The notes under the pieces were generated by a model. It saw nothing but the letters and a program-made list of their open reading frames with translations, did not search any database and was not told the origin of the DNA. Positions 11,694-23,745 of a stretch of DNA of 64,000 nt are shown here, in pieces; positions within the stretch are counted from its first letter, which is position 1, and every line of letters starts with the position of its first letter. Location of the stretch: NCBI RefSeq assembly GCF_050003625.1, contig NC_134400.1:55804066-55868065 (forward strand). The letters run 5' to 3'. The DNA comes from Haematobia irritans. Lineage: Eukaryota > Arthropoda > Insecta > Diptera > Muscidae. Both the position numbers and the translations under genes were made by a program.

Positions 11694-13565
11694 CAGGCCG
11701 AATCTTATGTAGAAGCTTCTACTAAAGACTGACATCCACAATCGAAATACTTCGGTTTTCGTGTTTTGATAAAATACTATTTTCTGAAGGGAAAAATACG
11801 GTGGAAGCAAAAACTTGGCTTGATAATGAGTTTCCGGACTCTGCCCCAGGGAAATCAACAATAATTGATTGGTATGCAAAATTCAAGCGTGGTGAAATGA
11901 GCACGGAGGACGGTGAACGCAGTGGACGCCCGAAAGAGGTGGTTACCGACGAAAACATCAAAAAAATCCACAAAATGATTTTGAATGAAGTTGATCGAGA
12001 TAGCAGAGGCCTTAAAGATATCAAAGGAACGTGTTGGTCATATCATTCATCAATATTTGGATATGTGGAAGCTCTGTGCAAAATGGGTGCCGCGCGAGCT
12101 CACATTTGACCAAAAACAACAACGTGTTGATGATTCTGAGCGGTGTTTGTAGCTGTTAACTCGTAATACACCCGAGTTTTTCCGTCGATATGTGACAATG
12201 GATGAAACATGGCTCCATCACTACACTCCTGAGTTCAATCGACAGTCGGCTGAGTGGACAGCGACCGGTGAACCGTCTCCGAAGCGTGGAAAGACTCAAA
12301 AGTCCGCTGGCAAAGTAATGGCCTCTGTTTTTGGTGATGCGCATGGAATAATTTTTATCGATTATCTTGAGAAGGGAAAACCATCAACAGTGACTATTAT
12401 ATGGCGTTATTGGAGCGTTTTAAGGTCGAAATCGCGGAAAAACGGCTCCATATGAAGAAGAAGAAAAAAGTGTTGTTCCACCCAGACAACGCACCGTGCC
12501 ACAAGTCATTGAGAACGATGGCAAAAATTCATGAATTGGGCTTCGAATTGCTTCCCCACCAACCGTATTCTCCAGATCTGGCCCCCAGCGACTTTTTCTT
12601 GTTCTCAAACCTCAAAAGGATGCTCGCAGGGAAAAAATTTGGCTGTAATGAAGAGGTGATCGCCGAAACTGGGGCCTATTTTAAGGCAAAACCGAAGGAG
12701 TACTACCAAAATGGTATAAAAAAATTGGAAGGTCGTTATAATCGTTGTATCGCTCTTGAAGGGAACTATGTTGAATAATTAAAACGAATTACTTATCAGC
12801 CAACCTGTTATATATAAGACAAAAAAGCAGATTAATCACGTATATAATTTAGTTCTTGCCCGATATAAATAGGGGACACCCCTATATATAATTACGAACC
12901 GATATGAACTTTTACGCGGTAATTAGAGAGCCAAAACTGAAATATGGGACCCGCTTTATATGGGGGCTATATACAATTATGAACCTATATGGAGCAATTT
13001 TTATGTGATTGGGGATCGGTCTATATGGGGGCTATATAGAATTATGGACCGATATGGACCAATTTTTGTATGATTAGTAGAGAACATATACCAAATTTCA
13101 ACCGGAACGGAAGCATTTTGTACCTCCAGGAGGGTCCGGAGGTCAAATCTGGGAATCGGTTTATAAGGGGGCTATATATAATTTTGGACCGATATGGACT
13201 AATTGTTGCATGGTTGTTAGAGACCATATAGTTACCCCACGTACAAAATTTCAACCAGATCGGATGAAATTTGCTTCTCTAAGAGGCTCCGCAAGCCAAA
13301 ATTTGGGGGTCGGTTTATAAGGGGGCTATAGGTAAAACAGGCCCAATATGTCCCATTTGCAATACCATCCGACCTACATCAATAACAAGTACTTGTGCCA
13401 AGTTTCAAGTCGATTTCAACAGACCGACGGACGTGGCTAGATCGACTCAGATTTTCACCACGACCCAGAATATATATACTTTATTGGGTCGTAGAGAAAT
13501 ATTTCAATGTGTTGCAAACGGAATGACAAAGTTTGTATACCCTCATCCTATGGTGGGGGTATATG
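11694..13565 (+). mobile_element. Hairpin-ended dispersed repeat, copy D, with nested mariner
   Basis: Starts with a variant of the family end (TAAGTTCAGCCAGGCCGAA) and ends CCTCATCCTATGGTGGGGGTA. A mariner transposase remnant sits inside it (11762-12778). Degenerate 153-bp units follow at about 12950-13330. It is more diverged than copies A-C, so it is an independent and older copy. Confidence 0.65.
11762..12778 (+). pseudogene. mariner (DD34D) transposase, inactivated
   Basis: Remnant of a mariner transposase, the cut-and-paste enzyme of a TA-targeting DNA transposon. The N-terminal HTH region is readable from about 11762 (GKNTVEAKTWLD, then ERSGRPKE). The family linker motif appears as WVPRELT at 12084. 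Catalytic motifs follow: MDETWLHHY (first D, 12196 region), HPDNAPCH (second D) and YSPDLAPSDFFLF (third D), the last two Asp separated by 34 residues. The reading frame changes between the HTH and linker parts and again between the first and second catalytic parts. A TAG interrupts the middle segment near 12149. It cannot make transposase. No terminal inverted repeats could be assigned. Confidence 0.9.
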
Positions 13566-14065
13566 ACATACTAATTAGTTCAATTCTAATTAAAACACAA
13601 GAAGTTTTTCGCACACTTCTAAAAATTGTAAGAATGAACTACAGCGTGGTTACAATGGTAATGATCCGGCGCCATAGGCGTAGAAAGGCCTCTGGGGAGG
13701 GGCTTAGACCCCTCCAGAAAAATTTCTTTAGTCCACGTTGTTATCTCTATATATCACAGGTAGAGGAGAAAAGTGATCAGATCAAACATGTTTTAAGTGA
13801 AAAATTTTATTGCTGGATGGCGAAAATGGAACATTTTTACTAAAAAAAAATTGTTTTCTCGCCAAACATAAAATGTTTGCCAAAATCAGATAGCATGGTT
13901 GCGTCAAACATGTTACATGTTCCCCATCGAAAACTAACATTTTACTTCTGAAACATGTTTGAGGTGATCATATTCCTTCTCAGGGTGCAATATTAAAAGT
14001 CAAACTTTTGGGATTCTAAATAATTTCTGCCTTTTTTGATGCACAGAGTTCCCCATTTTTGCATT
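13566..14065. other. Non-coding stretch with repeat fragments
   Basis: No gene. 13840-13990 holds AAACATGTT-rich sequence similar in style to the repeats at 2590-2860 and 48807-49768. An open frame spanning 13433-13843 runs partly across the repeat-D tail and has no recognisable domain. Confidence 0.45.
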
Positions 14066-14067
14066 TA

Positions 14068-15366
14068 AAGGGTGATACGGTCAAAATTTGGTCAAGGGAA
14101 AACGCGTGTAAATCGGTGAAATCGTTTATTTAAAAAATCAAATTAAATTTCTTTTTCAAGTTCAATTAGTATAAAATTCAGGAAAAATATTCAGTTAGGC
14201 TTTCGCTTTTCCAAATCCGAATTGCCGGGCCTCACGCTTGACACCTGCCATCACATTTTGTACAGCCACCTTGTCCACCTTCTTCGCTGCATAAAGCCAG
14301 TTTGCCTTGAACTGCTGCTCGTCCTTAGCAGTTTTTTTGGTCTTTTTTAGGTTCCGTTTGACAATAGCCCAGTATTTCTCAATTGGGTGGAGCTCTGGCG
14401 TGTTGGGAGGGTTCTTGTCCTTGGGAACCACCTGCACGTTGTTGGTGGCGTACCACTCCATGGCCTTTTTACCGTAATGGCAAGATGCCAAATCCGGCCA
14501 TAACAGTACGGAACAACCGTGTTTCTTCAGGAAAGGCAGCAGACGTTTATTCAAACATTCTTTCACGTAAATTTCTTGGTTGACAGTCCCGGAAGCTATG
14601 AAAAATGCTGCTTTTCAAGCCACAGGTACAGATGGCTTGCCAAACCAGAAATTTCTTTGCGAACTTTGACAGTTTTATGTACTTGAAAATATCTGCTACC
14701 TTTCCCCTTCCTTTTGCCGTATAAAACTCCTGTCCCGGAAGCTGCTTGTAGTCGGCTTTGACGTAGGTTTCGTCGTCCATTACCACGCAGTCAAACTTCG
14801 TCAGCATCGTCGTGTACAGCCTCCGTGATCGCGCTTTGGCCGTCGTATTTTATTTACCATCGCGATTTGGAGTCACTACCTTCTTGTAAGTCGATAGTTC
14901 GGCTCGTTTTTTGGCTCGATGCACGGTTGTAGACGATACACCCAGCTTATTTGCGGCATCTCGGAGAGAGAGGTTAGGGTTTCGCTTGAAACTACCGGCA
15001 ACTCTCTTTGTCGTCTCAGCGGCTTCCGGTTTTCGATTTCCCCCCTATCCAGACTTCCTGGCTGTCGACAAACGTTCCCCAAACACTTTAGTTACATTTG
15101 TAACGGTTGATTTGGCAACTTTTAGCGATTTTACCAGCTTTGCGTGCTAGTAGCTGGGATTTTCGCGATGCGCGAGCAAAATTTTGATACGCTGCTCTTC
15201 TTGCTTGGACGGCATTTTGACAACTGAAGAGTGGATTCCAAAATCAAAATAGGAGCAACATTCTACACACACACCTTCAAAATGAGGGGTGTTCAGGTTT
15301 TTTCAATGCAAAATTGAAAGAAATACGTCAAGTTTATATTGACCAAATTTTGACCGTCTCACCCTT
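14068..15366 (-). mobile_element. DD37E Tc1/mariner-type element, copy 1
   Basis: Bounded by inverted repeats, AAGGGTGATACGGTCAAAAT on the left and the complement (TTTTGACCGTCTCACCCTT) on the right, each flanked by a TA (14066-14067; 15367-15368). Length 1,299 bp. It carries a broken transposase on the minus strand. Its right terminus and flank were tandemly duplicated (15165-16130). ITmD37E-like assignment rests on the catalytic spacing. Confidence 0.85.
14195..15215 (-). pseudogene. DD37E transposase, inactivated (copy 1)
   Basis: Read from 15215 (MPSKQEE) downward. An N-terminal HTH region includes RDAANKLGVSSTTV-type sequence. The first catalytic Asp lies in VVMDDETYVKAD, the second in LLWPDLASC and the Glu in HPIEKYWAIVKR, with 37 residues between the last two acids. 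That is the DD37E signature of the ITmD37E group. The frame is broken: a TAG lies in the HTH region near 15149, and frames change near 14870 and 14560. The C-terminal half (14195-14566) is still open. The copy at 53700-54707 is broken at different places, so the two were inactivated independently. Confidence 0.85.
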
Positions 15367-16130
15367 TAACACAAAGGGAAGTGAACTTGGAGAACGCCAA
15401 ACTGTTCCACGTGAAACAGTGCAATGGTCGGAGGGGCGACGAAACTTCTAGGGGGTGACCCAAACAAGAAAAAGACTGGAGAACTATCATGCTTAAAGAA
15501 AAGGGGAACAGAAACGTCATAGCAATCATTACTGGATACCTATAGTTGGAGGCACATCTGTGCCGAGTAAGAGCAGCGGATGATTGTGTATGCAGCCGTA
15601 TTTTGACGAAAAAGAGACTTTAGAACTCTGTTTATGTCAAATGCTACGCGATGCGCGAGCAAAATTTTGATACGCTTCTCTTCTTGCTTGGACGGCATTA
15701 TGACAACTGAAGAGTGGATTCCAAAATCAAAATAGGAGCAACATTCTACACACACACCTTCAACATGAGGGGTGTTCAGGTTTTTTCAATGCAAAATTGA
15801 AAGAAATACGTCAAGTTTATATTGACCAAATTTTGACCGTCTCACCCTTTAACACAAAGGGAAGTGAACTTGGAGAACGCCAAACTGTTCCACGTGAAAC
15901 AGTGCAATGGTCGGAGGGGCGACGAAACTTCTAGGGGGTGACCCAAACAAGAAAAAGACTGGAGAACTATCATGCTTAAAGAAAAGAGGAACAGAAACGT
16001 CATAGCAATCATTACTGGATACCTATAGTTGGAGGCACATCTGTGCCGAGTAAGAGCAGCGGATGATTGTGTATGTAGCCGTATTTTGACGAAAAAGAGA
16101 CTTTGGAACTCTGTTTATGTCAAATGCTAC
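15165..16130. repeat. 483-bp tandem duplication across the right end of the DD37E element
   Basis: 15165-15647 and 15648-16130 are near-identical and adjacent. The unit contains the 5' start of the transposase, the terminal inverted repeat, the TA and about 280 bp of flanking sequence. The junction shows only a few bases of shared sequence. The duplication post-dates the transposon insertion because it contains its boundary. Confidence 0.9.
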
Positions 16131-16270
16131 GTTTTACAAGATAAAGAAACCGCCATATCTTATATGATTCGGTATGATGGGACAAAGAAGTAGGAGCGTA
16201 CCACAAGCTGAAAACTGGTTTTGGTATATGTCAGCTTATATGATACACGGAAGCCTGGACCCTCGTTTTT

Positions 16271-16500
16271 ACTTAGGTTAGGTATAATGGCGAACCAAAA
16301 CTTCATTTTTACTTAGACTTTTCAGTTAATTATGATACCACAATATTGACTTTCTGTTTATCACTGAGTGCAGCTCGATTCGATATTAAGCTCGATTCGA
16401 TATTAGTCGAGTTCGAACGGTCGTTCACCATGAGGAAGCTTTTAAACACCTAAAATTGTCACCAACATATGGGCAGAGGATAGACCACCGCAAAAAAAAA
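16271..16500 (-). mobile_element. SINE remnant lacking its tRNA-like head
   Basis: Follows the body of the SINE at 50980-51323 in order: ACTTAGGTTAGG tail, TATGATACCACA, TATCACTGAGTGCAGC, GAGTTCGAACGG, TTGTCACCA and ATAGACCACCGC. It ends in an A-run where the tRNA-derived part should begin. A short internal direct duplication (AGCTCGATTCGATATTA) is present. Old and truncated at its 5' end. Confidence 0.65.
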
Positions 16501-18534
16501 TTTGAACCCATATAACCTATCTATCACGATGAATATACGTGTAACAATTACAAACCAGCACCTTTTATGTTACACGATTCTCCAACGATGTAGGCCAAAG
16601 ATCAACAAGAATCTTCTCCTACATCTTGTGCTTTTTCTACCACCTCGACTTATATCAAGCTCCGTGTTTAAATCTCCATCATCATCAAAATACTCGGCTT
16701 TATATTCACATTCTTCGCTAAGTGTCCTAGTAGTAACAAAAATTTATTGAATGCATGATATTGCACATGGCTGAACAAGAAGGTTAAATCATGGGGCCAT
16801 ATGATTACAATTTTTTTATTTCGACCAAATTTTAAGATGTCAAAATCATATGTTTATGGTGATTGCAGCTCTCCAAATGACACTGCATAGCAAATGCATC
16901 TCAAACAAACTCGCGCATTTATAGCTGGAGAATTGTTCAAAGATGACTTGAGTATCTTGATAACATATTCCGGACCCAAAATACCACGCACATCAGTTTT
17001 TAAACTGCATCATAAACTGTTTTTGTTAATAGATGGCGAATATCCATTTGACTGACTTCCATTATTAACTTTGGTCTCATATCGGCGTTCCTCGGATGTA
17101 TTATCCACTTCACAATAACTCATAGGTGACGCAATTAAATTTGAACCTTTATTTTTCTCTGGATATGAATTATTTTTTCAGGACAATTGAAAGAATAAAT
17201 AATTGCCACTTTTACCAATGCCATACGATTCTTTTATCAGCTGATTTTGACTTCTTAAAATTGTAAACAACATATTGAAATTTGTTGTTTTTGTTATCGT
17301 GATTCAACCTCCTTATTCAGCCATGATATTGCACATATGCAATTATATGGCATATATGTAATGACAATTCATATCGGCTAAAACGCATGAAATTGCAGAT
17401 ATGATATCATTCGTCGTAGAGCACTTGTAAATATAATTTGTATTATAAAACTATATACGTTGTGTTTAGAATAGAGTAATCTTTTCATTTTATATTTACA
17501 TTAAAAAAAATGTTAAGAAAGTTTCATAATATTAAAACAAATAAGTTAAATTTTTCGATGTACTCAAAATGCTTATTTAAATCAAATTGTTATGATACTG
17601 GACAAAGTCCTTATCAAATGTAATCTACGGCTACCAAAATGTGAATAACAAAAAAAATCTGGTAAAATATGTAAAAGAATAGGAGCTACACAGGCAAGAA
17701 ACTAACATTGCATATATGCAATGTCATGCAACGATGGGTTAATGAAAAGTTTGTAAATATACCGATGCCAGAGGTAAATGCTGATTTCTATAGTTCGCGT
17801 TATGTAACTTCCACCTCTCAACGTGGTTTTAGTCTAATGCGCCTTACAGTCTATCAGTTATTCCGGACGTCAGTGCTTGTGTCGAACATATCCCATATAA
17901 GTTAAGTCCGAAGGCATAATCGATACTGCTGCATGTTTATGGGATCGATAACACATTTACCGATTATTTAGTCATCGCCGACACGTCGTATCGATTCGAC
18001 ACACTGTAAGATTCCTTACAAACACCGACATTCTGTACAGCACATAAGGCATGTATTTGATAATGAGGTGCTCAAAGTATCATGACAATATAGTCAAATG
18101 CTATCGGTACTGACTAAATCTGTCCAAAATTTGTCAAGCTTATTGTTCCGAGTATACTTAAATAAATTACTCATATTATAAATATTATTATAACAACTAG
18201 TTCTGTTAGCTCTGGACGTGGACCAAGGGCTAATAATATTTAAAGGGGTTTTCCAAAAGGATAAAGGAAAACAACAAAAAGAATTCCACTTGAATTCATA
18301 CAATTATTTGCGACTTTATTGGTCGAGGTGAAGTTGATAACTTAACTTAAAGTACAAAAGAACCGCTTCATGCGGAGAGGAAAACAAAACTTAACGAAAA
18401 TAAATGAGAACAAAAAGAGCAAATGTACTAAAATTATTACTTCAAAAGTTAATAGGTCGTTTTGACAACCTATTCAATGTAATATTTAAAGAAATTAAAT
18501 AAACAAAAAAGATATACAAAATGAATGAAAATAC
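16501..18534. other. Non-coding AT-rich interval
   Basis: No gene, RNA or clear element recognised on either strand. Short CATATATG-type palindromes occur near 17330-17400 and 17705-17730. Open frames here are short and featureless. Confidence 0.5.
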
Positions 18535-19460
18535 TCAATCTAGTTGAACGGTGCGTTCAACATACTCCCGGGCCAGAAATGAGGTGAGGTGCACATCTTG
18601 AGAATGAGCCAAAACATAGCATCCCGAAAGCAGAATCTTGAGTGTCCAGGCTGGGGTTGATGCGCAACTCTGTGCGGTTACCATATAGTGCGTAACGACA
18701 TATATCGGCTCCGATAACTCCTTTAATTGGACCATAGTTGTGAGGTTGAGGGTGAGCTATGGGACCCATGTCTTTCAAAAATCTTAGAACATTGCTATTC
18801 TTTACTGGTGGTGGGATGTACACATTCACGTCGTCAACGATTATTAGCCATTCCTTTAAAACTTTACCGGGTAGTGGGTAACAATTTCAAATTGGCCTTA
18901 AATTTGATCCGGTAATTTAATTGCACTACAGCGGAATATTTGATGTGTGACTTAGGAACAGTTTTGTTGATTATAAAATTCACATCAATAAATCGATTTC
19001 CTACACGCAAACGGCAAAGAGCAACTGCAGCCAGTATAGGGGTTCCATCTGCTAAGGGGCCTCTTGGTGTAGGTTTTGATATGTACTTCTTCAGAAGAGA
19101 TTTAGTGGTAGGAGCCCAGGGGGCGACATCATTATTGCAAACAGCATCTGTTTCATTTTTGAGCTGTCCATTGTTTCATATACAGGTGGTTGAGGTATTT
19201 TGTCAGCCATGATAAAACTTTCTGAGCAGTGGTCAGAAAGGGGACGATTGATCATGGTATGGTGTACACCAGAGCACACATTACACCGATTTGTAGAAGT
19301 GCAGTCTTTGCTTCGGTGACGATCTGAGAGGCAATTGAGGCAATAGTTGAATCGCTTTAGAACTGCTCGCCGTTCAACTTTGTACATCCATCGAAAATGT
19401 GTGCAATATTTGATTGGGTGGTTGAAGCCGCAAGCGAAACATCTACCCGTGGTGGATCTG
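18535..19460 (-). pseudogene. Retroelement Gag zinc-knuckle plus retropepsin-like fragment
   Basis: Read on the minus strand from about 19457. A cysteine/histidine-rich Gag region (CFACGFNHPIKYC, CLNCLSDRH and CNVCSGVHH) matches the multi-knuckle C-terminal Gag of BEL/Pao elements. It is followed in other frames by retropepsin-like sequence (ALCRLRVGNRFIDVNFIIN, then KGVIGADICRY). Two frame changes, near 19150 and 18865, break it. A pyrimidine tract ending CCCGCAG lies immediately before the first codons and looks like a splice acceptor. It lies downstream of the integrase at 19511-20899, the wrong order for one element, so it is a second BEL/Pao fragment or a decayed domesticated gag-protease gene. 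Confidence 0.65.
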
Positions 19461-19510
19461 CGGGAGAAAGAAAAGAAAGAGAGAAAAAGAGAGATAGGCA
19501 CAATGAGAAA

Positions 19511-20899
19511 TTAACATTGTAAAAAACGATCATTTATCGATGAATCATTTAGCCTTTTATGCGAAGAATATGATGTTGTAGGTAACAAGCAAAGTTTCGC
19601 GATCAGTCTCACGATTGTGCCATTTTGAGTTTTAATTTCTGCAACCCGTACATTGTTGTCATTTCCGCGAATAATTTTAACGATACGACCGAGTCTCCAC
19701 TCCGTGGGAGGCAAGTGGTCATCCATGATTATGACAAATTCATCAAGTTTGATTTTATTTCCTGTGGGTTTCCACTTAAAACGGAGTTGAAGCTCAGTAA
19801 TATATTCGGACTTCCAACGTTGACTAAATGCATGTTGAATAGCTTTCAACCGTTTCCTTCTGGACAAATGTGAAATTTCAATTTCGTGTGGCTCAATTAA
19901 AGACTCAGGGGGAGCGGTAAGAGGAGCTCCTCTGAGCAGATGACCTGGAGTAAGTGGTAATAATTCGTCTGGATTTTCCGAGATAGGTGAAATCGGTCTG
20001 GAATTCAGCACAGCTTCAATTCTAATCAGCAAGGTCGTAAACTTTTCAAATGTGAACGATAGATTATTTGTTACTTTCTTCAGATGGGACTTCATACTTT
20101 CTACGGCGGCCTCCCATAGGCCACGCATATGTGAAGCATAAGGGGGAATGAAAGACCAGGAGAAGCTATGAAGAGCGTACTTATCTTGGATACATTTTTC
20201 TGCGTTTCTCAAAAAATTATTGTGCTCCTGCAATAGTTTATAATTTGCACGAACGAAGTTTCGACCGTTGTCGGAGAGAATGGTTTTCGGTAAGCCACAA
20301 CGTCCAGTAAATCTCGAAAACGCTGCCAGGAATGAATCAGCCGAGATATCGGAACAAACTTCAATATGGACCTCTCTCGTTGAGAAACACACAAAAATAG
20401 CTGCGTAACCCTTAATAGTCTTTGCATTTCTTAAACTTGATGACTTAATATTAAACGGGTCAGCAAAGCCCACACCCGCATAACTGAATGGTAGTGAAAA
20501 GTTAACACGTTCAGGGGGAAGGGCCGCCATCAACTGATTTTGGAATTTTTGTTTATATATGGTGCAAGTCTTGCACTCCCTTATACATTTTCTTATAAAG
20601 TTTTTAAGACGGGGAATATAAAATCCTTGACGTATGACACGGAGCATACTATTATATTCTGCATGTAGAAGAATTTGGTGAGTATATCTTACAAAGAGCA
20701 TAGCGAATTGAGATTTTTCTGGTATTATGACAGGATGTCGTTCGGAGTAGCTCAAGCCAGCATTTTGAAGTCTTCCACCAACTCTAAGTAGACCTTCCTT
20801 GTCTAAAAGCGGATTTAGAGTCAAAATATGACTTTTATTGATTTGCTTTTTATCTTGAAGATTTTCGTATTCTCTCGGATAATTAATGCGTTGAGCCAA
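19511..20899 (-). CDS. BEL/Pao integrase with C-terminal DUF5641-like domain (partial Pol)
   Basis: Longest open piece (462 codons) of the decayed element. The N-terminal part has LLRVGGRLQNAGLSY and a histidine/cysteine zinc site ending CIRECKTC. The RNase H-fold core shows VCFSTREVHIE, LSDNGRNFVRANYKLL and the Glu in SHMRGLWEAAVESMK, matching the D, D, E triad. The C-terminal part ends in a DUF5641-type segment (SQRWKSEYITELQLRFKW, PPTEWRLGRIVKI). The open frame begins within Pol, so it is a fragment of a polyprotein and has no start of its own. Integrase would insert the retroelement cDNA. Upstream Pol is broken, so an active product is unlikely. Confidence 0.85.
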   Translation of the reverse strand: MAQRINYPREYENLQDKKQINKSHILTLNPLLDKEGLLRVGGRLQNAGLSYSERHPVIIPEKSQFAMLFVRYTHQILLHAEYNSMLRVIRQGFYIPRLKNFIRKCIRECKTCTIYKQKFQNQLMAALPPERVNFSLPFSYAGVGFADPFNIKSSSLRNAKTIKGYAAIFVCFSTREVHIEVCSDISADSFLAAFSRFTGRCGLPKTILSDNGRNFVRANYKLLQEHNNFLRNAEKCIQDKYALHSFSWSFIPPYASHMRGLWEAAVESMKSHLKKVTNNLSFTFEKFTTLLIRIEAVLNSRPISPISENPDELLPLTPGHLLRGAPLTAPPESLIEPHEIEISHLSRRKRLKAIQHAFSQRWKSEYITELQLRFKWKPTGNKIKLDEFVIIMDDHLPPTEWRLGRIVKIIRGNDNNVRVAEIKTQNGTIVRLIAKLCLLPTTSYSSHKRLNDSSINDRFLQC

Positions 20900-21164
20900 A
20901 ATAATTAAACGATTCTTTGTAGAAACTATTTCAGCTGCGGTTAGATTTTTATTTTCAGGTTGAATTTTCTAGCGACATAATTTAAAAAAATCGAAACATA
21001 TAACAAACGACAAGTAGTGCCCTGTTTAAAGATGAAAATCACGAAGTTATGTCCTCTTCCAGTTCAAGATGAAATGTTGACACCTTCTTTGTTTCAAGAT
21101 CCGTAGGATCGAATGTTCTTGGTTTTGACTAAACTTCAATCGGTTGTTGAAGCCAGGATAGCTC

Positions 21165-22578
21165 ATAGGTTAGGTTAGGTTGTGGAGGATGACATAAATT
21201 TTTATTTTGAAATTGATGTTCACTTAGACCAGTATAGGACCATTGTGATTCCTCGATGTGATCTTTCCATTTTCTTCCTTTCGATGCGGTCCCCTTTGTC
21301 CCAAAGTTTCCTCCTGCTCGTTCTCTTTGAAAGAAATCTCAGAACAACCCACCAGAGGCCCTGATGAATGCAAGTATGTTCCTTAAGAGAGCCTGAAAGA
21401 AAAAGGAGCCCAGTATCTTGTTTCTTCAAAAGGATAAAGCTGGACACTAGCACAGGAAGTGGTGCGAGTCCTCCGTAACTTCCGGGTCCAGGCACCATCT
21501 ACAGATATCATCGTCTTTAAGTCCTATTCTTACCATGTATTATGTCCTGTTATGATACGAATCAGTGGCCGCAATTCTTCTCTGTTCATCGACATCAAAA
21601 TTTCGCAGTTCCTACGTTTCTTTTCGTCCCATATCAACTTGGTTTGCTCGCAACCATCCGAAGAAACCCAGCGTCTTCGCCATAGTTCGTCATATTTGAC
21701 CTCTACCCTGTAATGATAAGAAAATAGTGGAGGAAAAACGTCCGCTAGCACATTATTCGTTCCACGAGCGCCCTCCTTAGCCAGCACATCCGCTTCCTCA
21801 TTTCCTATTATCCCATAGTACCCAGGTACCCAGCACAGAGTTATATTATGCTGTTCAGTGAGAACCTTGATTTCTCTAAGACAGCGGCTGACTACCTTAG
21901 ACCTTATGTCAGCACTGCACAATGCCTTTACAACTGCCTGACTGTCGATGATGAAGCTGATATCGCTTCTGAATAACCGCCTCATCAACGGCGACTCAGC
22001 AGTCTTTGTGATCGCAGAAATCTCAGCCTGAAAAATACTGCTATCACTATTCAGCGTGTAAGACTCCCTTATTTCTAGTTCACTACAATAGATTCCACTG
22101 CCCGTTCCTTCCTCCATCTGTGACCCGTCCGTATACATGTTCAGGGTTACGAAGGGTATCCTCCTGACTTCCCACTCCTTTATACTTGGTGTAATGTATG
22201 TCGGTTTGTTATGATAAGCATGCTCCGTGGCCATATGGTCTGTCTCTCTATACTGCCCGGCCAGAATCTCAGTATGCCTGCAGGCTGTCCTCTACAGCGT
22301 GTTCAAGCTCTTAAGTCTCAGAAGTGTCAGTTCCGCCGCCTTCCTTACGTGTAAATGGAGTGGGATAACTCCGTCTTTCCAGGGTTCACCCCTAATCCGC
22401 ATCCTAGTGTCCACTCCGAAAGATACTGCAAAGACCCGCTCAGCACATCCGAAATAGAGTCCAGGAATTTCCCCGATACCATTATCACAATGTCATCCAC
22501 GTGTGCCACTACCTTGATGTCTCCACTGGTCAGCCCAATCAATACCTCGTTCTCCACCAGGATGGCCCATGCCATCGC
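21165..22578 (-). mobile_element. 5'-truncated LINE inserted in BEL/Pao RNase H
   Basis: BEL/Pao sequence (LYLWTDSSIVLGWLQKPPQR) runs without a stop into LINE reverse-transcriptase sequence (KVVAHVDDIVIMVSGKF) near 22578. It continues through a LINE RNase H and ends at a CCTAACCTAACC tail near 21170. Gene order and motifs are those of the LINE at 59477-64000, so this is a related, older 5'-truncated copy. Confidence 0.8.
21530..22234 (-). pseudogene. LINE RNase H domain (fragment)
   Basis: Shows the RNase H fold motifs MYTDGSQMEEGTGSGIYC (first Asp), FQAEISAI (Glu), IIDSQAVVKAL (Asp) and WVPGYYGIIGNEEADVLA (His/Asp region; the histidine of the usual VPGH is Tyr here). The C-terminal region follows. 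It corresponds to the RNase H of ORF2 at 59623-62451. It belongs to a 5'-truncated LINE and lacks most of the RT. The VPGH-to-VPGY change also suggests decay. Confidence 0.8.
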
Positions 22579-22579
22579 A

Positions 22580-23731
22580 AACGTTTTTAATCTTTGCGGT
22601 GGCTTTTGTAGCCAGCCAAGGACGATGGATGAGTCTGTCCATAAATATAGATCATGCCGTTGTCCGAACGAAAATTGAAATTGTTTTACCATTTTTGTAA
22701 GTACCTCTGCACCACATAACTCGAGCTTTGGAATGGTGGTTCTCTTAAGTGGAGCTACTTTTGTCTTTGACTGGAATTTGTTTTTGACTGGAAATTACTT
22801 CGTTTTCATTGACAGTTCGAATATAAATTGCGTACGTCTTTTCAGACGCGTCGCAAAATCCGTGTATTTGGATCGAAGCTCCTGGAGAAACATTTACGTA
22901 TCGGGGGATTTTTATTTCGGCTATATTCGGCAAACTTTTGATAAACGATTTCCATTTCACTAATAAATGGGGTGGTATGCCTTCATCCCAATCTATCTTA
23001 TCCTCCCCAATTTCTGCATGAGAAGCTTTGCTGTAATAACAATTGGTCCCAACCAACCAAGTGTGTCGAAAAGTCGATCAATGATAGAGAGAACTTGTCG
23101 CTTTGTTGCTCCTGATGAGGGGAAACACGCAAAATTTAAAGCCTTAATTAATTGTGTTTGTTTTATGTTAGCTTCTTCTAATGTGTGTCCTCCTGACAAC
23201 ACATCATCAACATAAATTTCAGATCTCAAAATATCATTGAGATCTGAAGATTGTTTTTTACAATCTTCACTTAGTTTTGAGTTGGAATTGTTTGGCACTT
23301 TGATTTGGGCTGGGTCGAAAAATAATTTGTTGGAATTTTCTATCTTCAAGAAGAATCATAACTTGGCGATACATCTTCTGTATATCACCTGTGAACACTT
23401 ATTTATAGTATCGCCAACTGAGTACAATTTGCATTAGATCTGCTAGCAAAATTAGTCCAGCATATAATATATCATTCAAGGAGAACCCACTGTTTGTCTT
23501 TTTTGAGCCATTAAATACAACTCGCAATTTGGTTGATTTGCTCTCCGTCCTAATCACAGCGTGGTGAGGTAGAAAAAATAGAAATTGTTTTTCAGCGGAA
23601 GTTTCGAAACTATAGCATGGCTCCATGTGATCCATGTCCACATATTCTTGAAGAACTTTCTGGTAAGAAATTTTGAGATCAGGAGTTTTCTCTAACGTGT
23701 TTTCCATGCGATGGAATTGGGCAAGTGCCAT
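22580..23731 (-). pseudogene. BEL/Pao reverse transcriptase/RNase H, broken
   Basis: Reads in three frames. 23399-23731 holds the N-terminal RT (EYVDMDHMEPC, FFLPHHAVIR, KLRVVFNGSKKT, LNDILYAG). 22993-23349 holds the catalytic core (EIYVDDVLSGGHTLEEA, then LFDTLGWLGPI). 22745-23056 holds the connection and RNase H start (IPRYVNVSPG, IHGFCDASEKTYA). The end (LYLWTDSSIVLGWLQKPPQR) meets the LINE at about 22578. The active-site YVDD is kept but at least two frameshifts separate the blocks. Confidence 0.85.
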
Positions 23732-23745
23732 ATTTCTAGAATGTC

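Noticed and set aside
16502..16750. 82-codon open frame in the AT-rich interval
   Set aside because: No domain, no promoter, low-complexity composition.
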